Positions 61,007-64,000 of a stretch of 64,000 nt of DNA are shown piece by piece (the first letter of the stretch is position 1; every line of letters begins with the position of its first letter). The position numbers and the translations under genes are program-made. Below the pieces are notes generated by a model. That model searched no databases. It was given only the letters and a program-made list of their open reading frames with translations, and was not told where the DNA came from. The DNA is from Pithys albifrons albifrons (lineage: Eukaryota > Chordata > Aves > Passeriformes > Thamnophilidae): positions 26,568,865 to 26,632,864 of the forward strand of contig NC_092464.1 in the NCBI RefSeq assembly GCF_047495875.1, written 5' to 3'.

Positions 61007-62337
61007 TGTTGAAGAAAAGGCATATCTCCAGAGAACACTGCTATGAAAAAGCCCACTGAGGTGCCAGAAGCATCACAGTCATCCTAATAAAATGGTCTTT
61101 CTAAGATTAAATTACCTTCAGCAAGTGATTTTAAATTGTAGTATATATTAGAGAGGATATATGAGGATGACAATCTGACTCTCCAGTATTTATACCTTAG
61201 GTGTCACTCTGGAATTTTGCCATTTCTTTAAAAGAACAAGAAATTTCACTTTTAATGTATCAGAATGCATTGGTTTATTGTTCTAGTTGCTGGATAAAGG
61301 GTTTTAAATATGCGCAGTATAAGAAACCTAACACAACTCTCACTCTCTCCTTAGAGAAAGATGATATGTAAAGAAAAAATCCCATACACTGAAATGGAAA
61401 CATAAACCAGAAAACATGTATTTCACATTTTAATTGTTTCAAAACTTATTAGAACATACTGTTTCTTTGTAAGCAGAGAATAACAATTCATGTTTCTCTT
61501 TGAGGTCACCGGGTCTTCTGATTTCCATATGCTTCTGAGCATCTACTGAAACACCAGAGAGGTAAGTTAGTATCAGGCAAACACATTAATGTCCAGTAAA
61601 GCAAAATTATACACACTAGTGGTCTTTATGGGAGCTTTAAAAACTCCTATCAAGAAGATTAGAAAACAAGAAGAATGTCAAAGAATCACTTAGAAGATAG
61701 ATTTTCCTTTTCAAATTCATGCAAGGAAGTAGCATTTATAATTGTTAATCCTGTATTTTCCATCCTCCTAACTAAATTCAGTCATCTATTTAACTCACAC
61801 TTTAGAATTTGCATTTGAGCTTGATGGTAATAATAATAAATGAGATAAATCAAATTAATATCCTTGCAGATACAGTTAGTTTAATAACTTTGCCATTTTC
61901 ATTCCCTTTTTATCTGCATTATCACAATTCAATAACATACTACAGTAAACCAATGCCTCAATGAACTTCTTTCTGCACCCAGCACGGGGAGATTAGAATT
62001 TCTAATTTTGTTGCTCAGATTGTCATATATTGCCTTACACAGCACCCTTTATTGCAAAATGAAGCCAGATGCTATGATGTAAGGAGAAATGATATTTCTC
62101 AGAGTTTGCACATATGTCTTTCTGGGGTCAAATGGAGACCTTTTTCAAAGCTACCAGCAATATCATACAACCATTAAAACAGAATGCCAAGAGAAAATGG
62201 ATCCCAGTTTTCCTGGGATCTTAAGGCTTCTAGAACAGACAGAACATGTGCTCAAATGCAGAGACATCAATACCCATGTATAATCATGGGTTTTTGATAC
62301 TTGTACACCCTCACTGAGAGCTGCTCTGCTTTTATAG
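61007..62337. other. Intergenic DNA
   Basis: AT-rich. Some of it may be further decayed retroviral sequence, but nothing was recognised. Short open frames (for example 62089-62283, 64 codons) have no recognisable product. Confidence 0.5.
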
Positions 62338-62483
62338 TCTGAGTATTTGGGATTATGGTCCGGAGAGGAAAAACCTGCTTTTCAACTTGGGGCCACTGAG
62401 CAAGACTATGAAGCTCTTATTGCAACCATTGCCAACAAACTGCAGCCTTCATGCATTCCCTATGTTGGAGTTACTGGATTCAA
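62338..62483 (+). other. Exon-like open segment with acceptor and donor (unidentified)
   Basis: A 146-bp plus-strand segment is preceded by an acceptor (GCTGCTCTGCTTTTATAG) and followed by a good donor (CAA|GTAAGG). One frame is open for exactly this interval (48 codons plus two bases): its stops fall in the acceptor TAG and in the TAA formed by the donor. The peptide looks globular and has mixed composition (W-S-G-E-E-K-P-A-F-Q-L-G, A-T-I-A-N-K-L, Y-V-G-V-T-G-F). I do not recognise a family. A second frame is also open here, so chance cannot be excluded. Confidence 0.35.
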
Positions 62484-64000
62484 GTAAGGACAAATCACAC
62501 ACTCAGCAAGACAATCTCTATTAGATGTCACAAAGAGCTTTTCTGTGATATTTTTCATATCTCAGTGTAAACCAAATACTATTATACACATAGTATATAC
62601 AGAAACAATCCCAACTAGGATGTCCTCAGCATAAAGGACAGCTATCTGGGGGAGTTCTGCAGTAGCAATCTTGTTGGGTCAGCAATCTCTTAACTCCAGC
62701 AATCAAAGCCACCATACCCGTGATTGTCTGCTGTGTGTTTACAGAAAAGGTTAATATATACACATACAAACTTTCCAAGCCCCTGTGTGGGCTGGTTAAT
62801 AGTTTACCAAGTGTTATAAGCTAGCTTGGTCCTCCCACTTATCCTTGTTCCTGCTGCCAAGTGTGCCTGGAGCAATTTTCAGTGGAAGGGTTATTCATTA
62901 TATGAATAGCTAGTGCATCTGTCTTCAGTGCCTTTCCAGGTGCACTAGATGGGAACAAGGCATTTGATGGGAAGAACTTCAATCCCTTACTCCATCCCAG
63001 ACTTCAACACGACCTTGTTCACATCTTTGGTACCTAGCTTTGTGTGTATAGTTGGGTTCAGTTCTGAAACTGAACAGGCTCTGGGAGTGGAGTTGACAAA
63101 TCTGAGTTAGGTGTCTAATGTATGGGGAAACTTAAGCACCTCAGAAAGTGATTCCTTTAGTTTATGCCTCTTTGTCAACTCATTAGAACATATAACTACA
63201 ACCTTTTCTTCTTTAAAGGTACTGAGTAGAGATAGGGACAACAATAACGCCCATTTTTATATAGTGGTTGAGAGAGCAGAAGAACTGGGTAAACAGATTA
63301 TGGAGGTGTCTATAAATTTTTGTCTCGATAAAGCATAGCAAAAACACAAAATAAACAGGAAAGTAAAATTCATCTAAAAGGCTAAACACAATTACTTTTG
63401 GTGTAAATAGGGTTTTTATTCATGAGTAAGAAGAAGGAGGCCTACAAAACTTAGATACAAAAGCGTTAGCTTTTATACTAATATAACTCCAGAAGCGTTA
63501 GAATGTTACTGCACTCACGTACACTCTGCAGAAATAATTTTGGATTCATCAAGGCCCTCTTGAGGTAGCTCTGACAGGCTATTTAACTCTGCAGAGCTCG
63601 GTGACAGCTGAAGCTAAACACATTCAGCCTTTGTAAAAGAGCTTAAGCATACCAATGATGGAATAAAGGGAAAACAAAGAACTGTAGATGTTATAAAAAT
63701 AAATAAAATCCACTATTTAGGGTTTTTAAAGGGTGATTAACATTATGATTAAGGTTTCTTAAGGCTTTTTGATCTTTTTCTGCCAGACCCTCTTTCCTGT
63801 TTTAGGATTTGGGATATTTTGCCACTTTCTTTAGACTGTGATTGTAAAATCCATTTTTAAGTATCTCCTCCTCCTGCCCTTCCTCTGTGTTGTTCAGATT
63901 CTCCATCCCTTCTTTAATTTGATGCTTGAAATTATAAAGAATTAATGGCTCGGGCAGTGACTTCCATTATTTTCCTGGGGAGAAGCTGTACAAGGCCCTG
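62484..64000. other. Intergenic DNA to the right edge
   Basis: AT-rich, with no gene, CR1 element or RNA gene recognised. Confidence 0.6.

Noticed and set aside
27000..64000. NXPH1 exons, expected as the divergent neighbour
   Set aside because: No neurexophilin-like sequence and no second CpG island was found. The gene probably starts beyond the right edge.

Overview
This is vertebrate nuclear DNA, almost certainly from a bird. CR1 LINE fragments with the typical avian 3' tail (tandem ATTCTATG units) occur at about seven places, there are no Alu, B1 or L1 elements, and the only gene recognised has compact introns and a CpG-island promoter. The species cannot be fixed from the sequence alone. 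Nothing bacterial (operons, CRISPR, IS elements) is present, and most longer open frames are chance.

Left part (1-26.6 kb): the 5' half of ICA1 (islet cell autoantigen 1, ICA69) on the minus strand. Four coding exons were located to the base (11105-11276, 9161-9233, 7355-7478, 4945-5143). They splice in one frame and give about 189 codons of the N-terminal region and arfaptin-homology/BAR domain. The gene runs off the left edge. A CpG island at about 26.08-26.88 kb carries the presumed promoter and a noncoding first exon ending at 26553. The exon with the normal start codon was not found. Three short exons with good splice sites lie between first exon and exon 11105-11276; the one at 19517-19592 has an in-phase ATG.

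Right part (26.9-64 kb): no recognised protein-coding gene. From mammalian and avian gene order, this should be the spacer between ICA1 and the divergent neighbour NXPH1, but no NXPH1 exon is visible. It holds CR1 fragments, a solitary LTR inserted into an older CR1 with a 6-bp target duplication (45.5-46.1 kb), a possible second LTR (about 32.9-33.6 kb), a decayed retroviral envelope fragment (60.4-61.0 kb, minus strand), two minisatellites (59.27-59.57 kb), two RFX X-box-like sites (42.54 and 49.40 kb), and exon-like segments with good splice signals on the plus strand (54.5-55.5 kb and 62.34-62.48 kb).

The window is mainly one well-supported gene plus regulatory or repeat-derived intergenic DNA. 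No clearly new biological system was found; the best leads are the unresolved ICA1 start, the plus-strand splice-site cluster and the 62.3 kb open exon.
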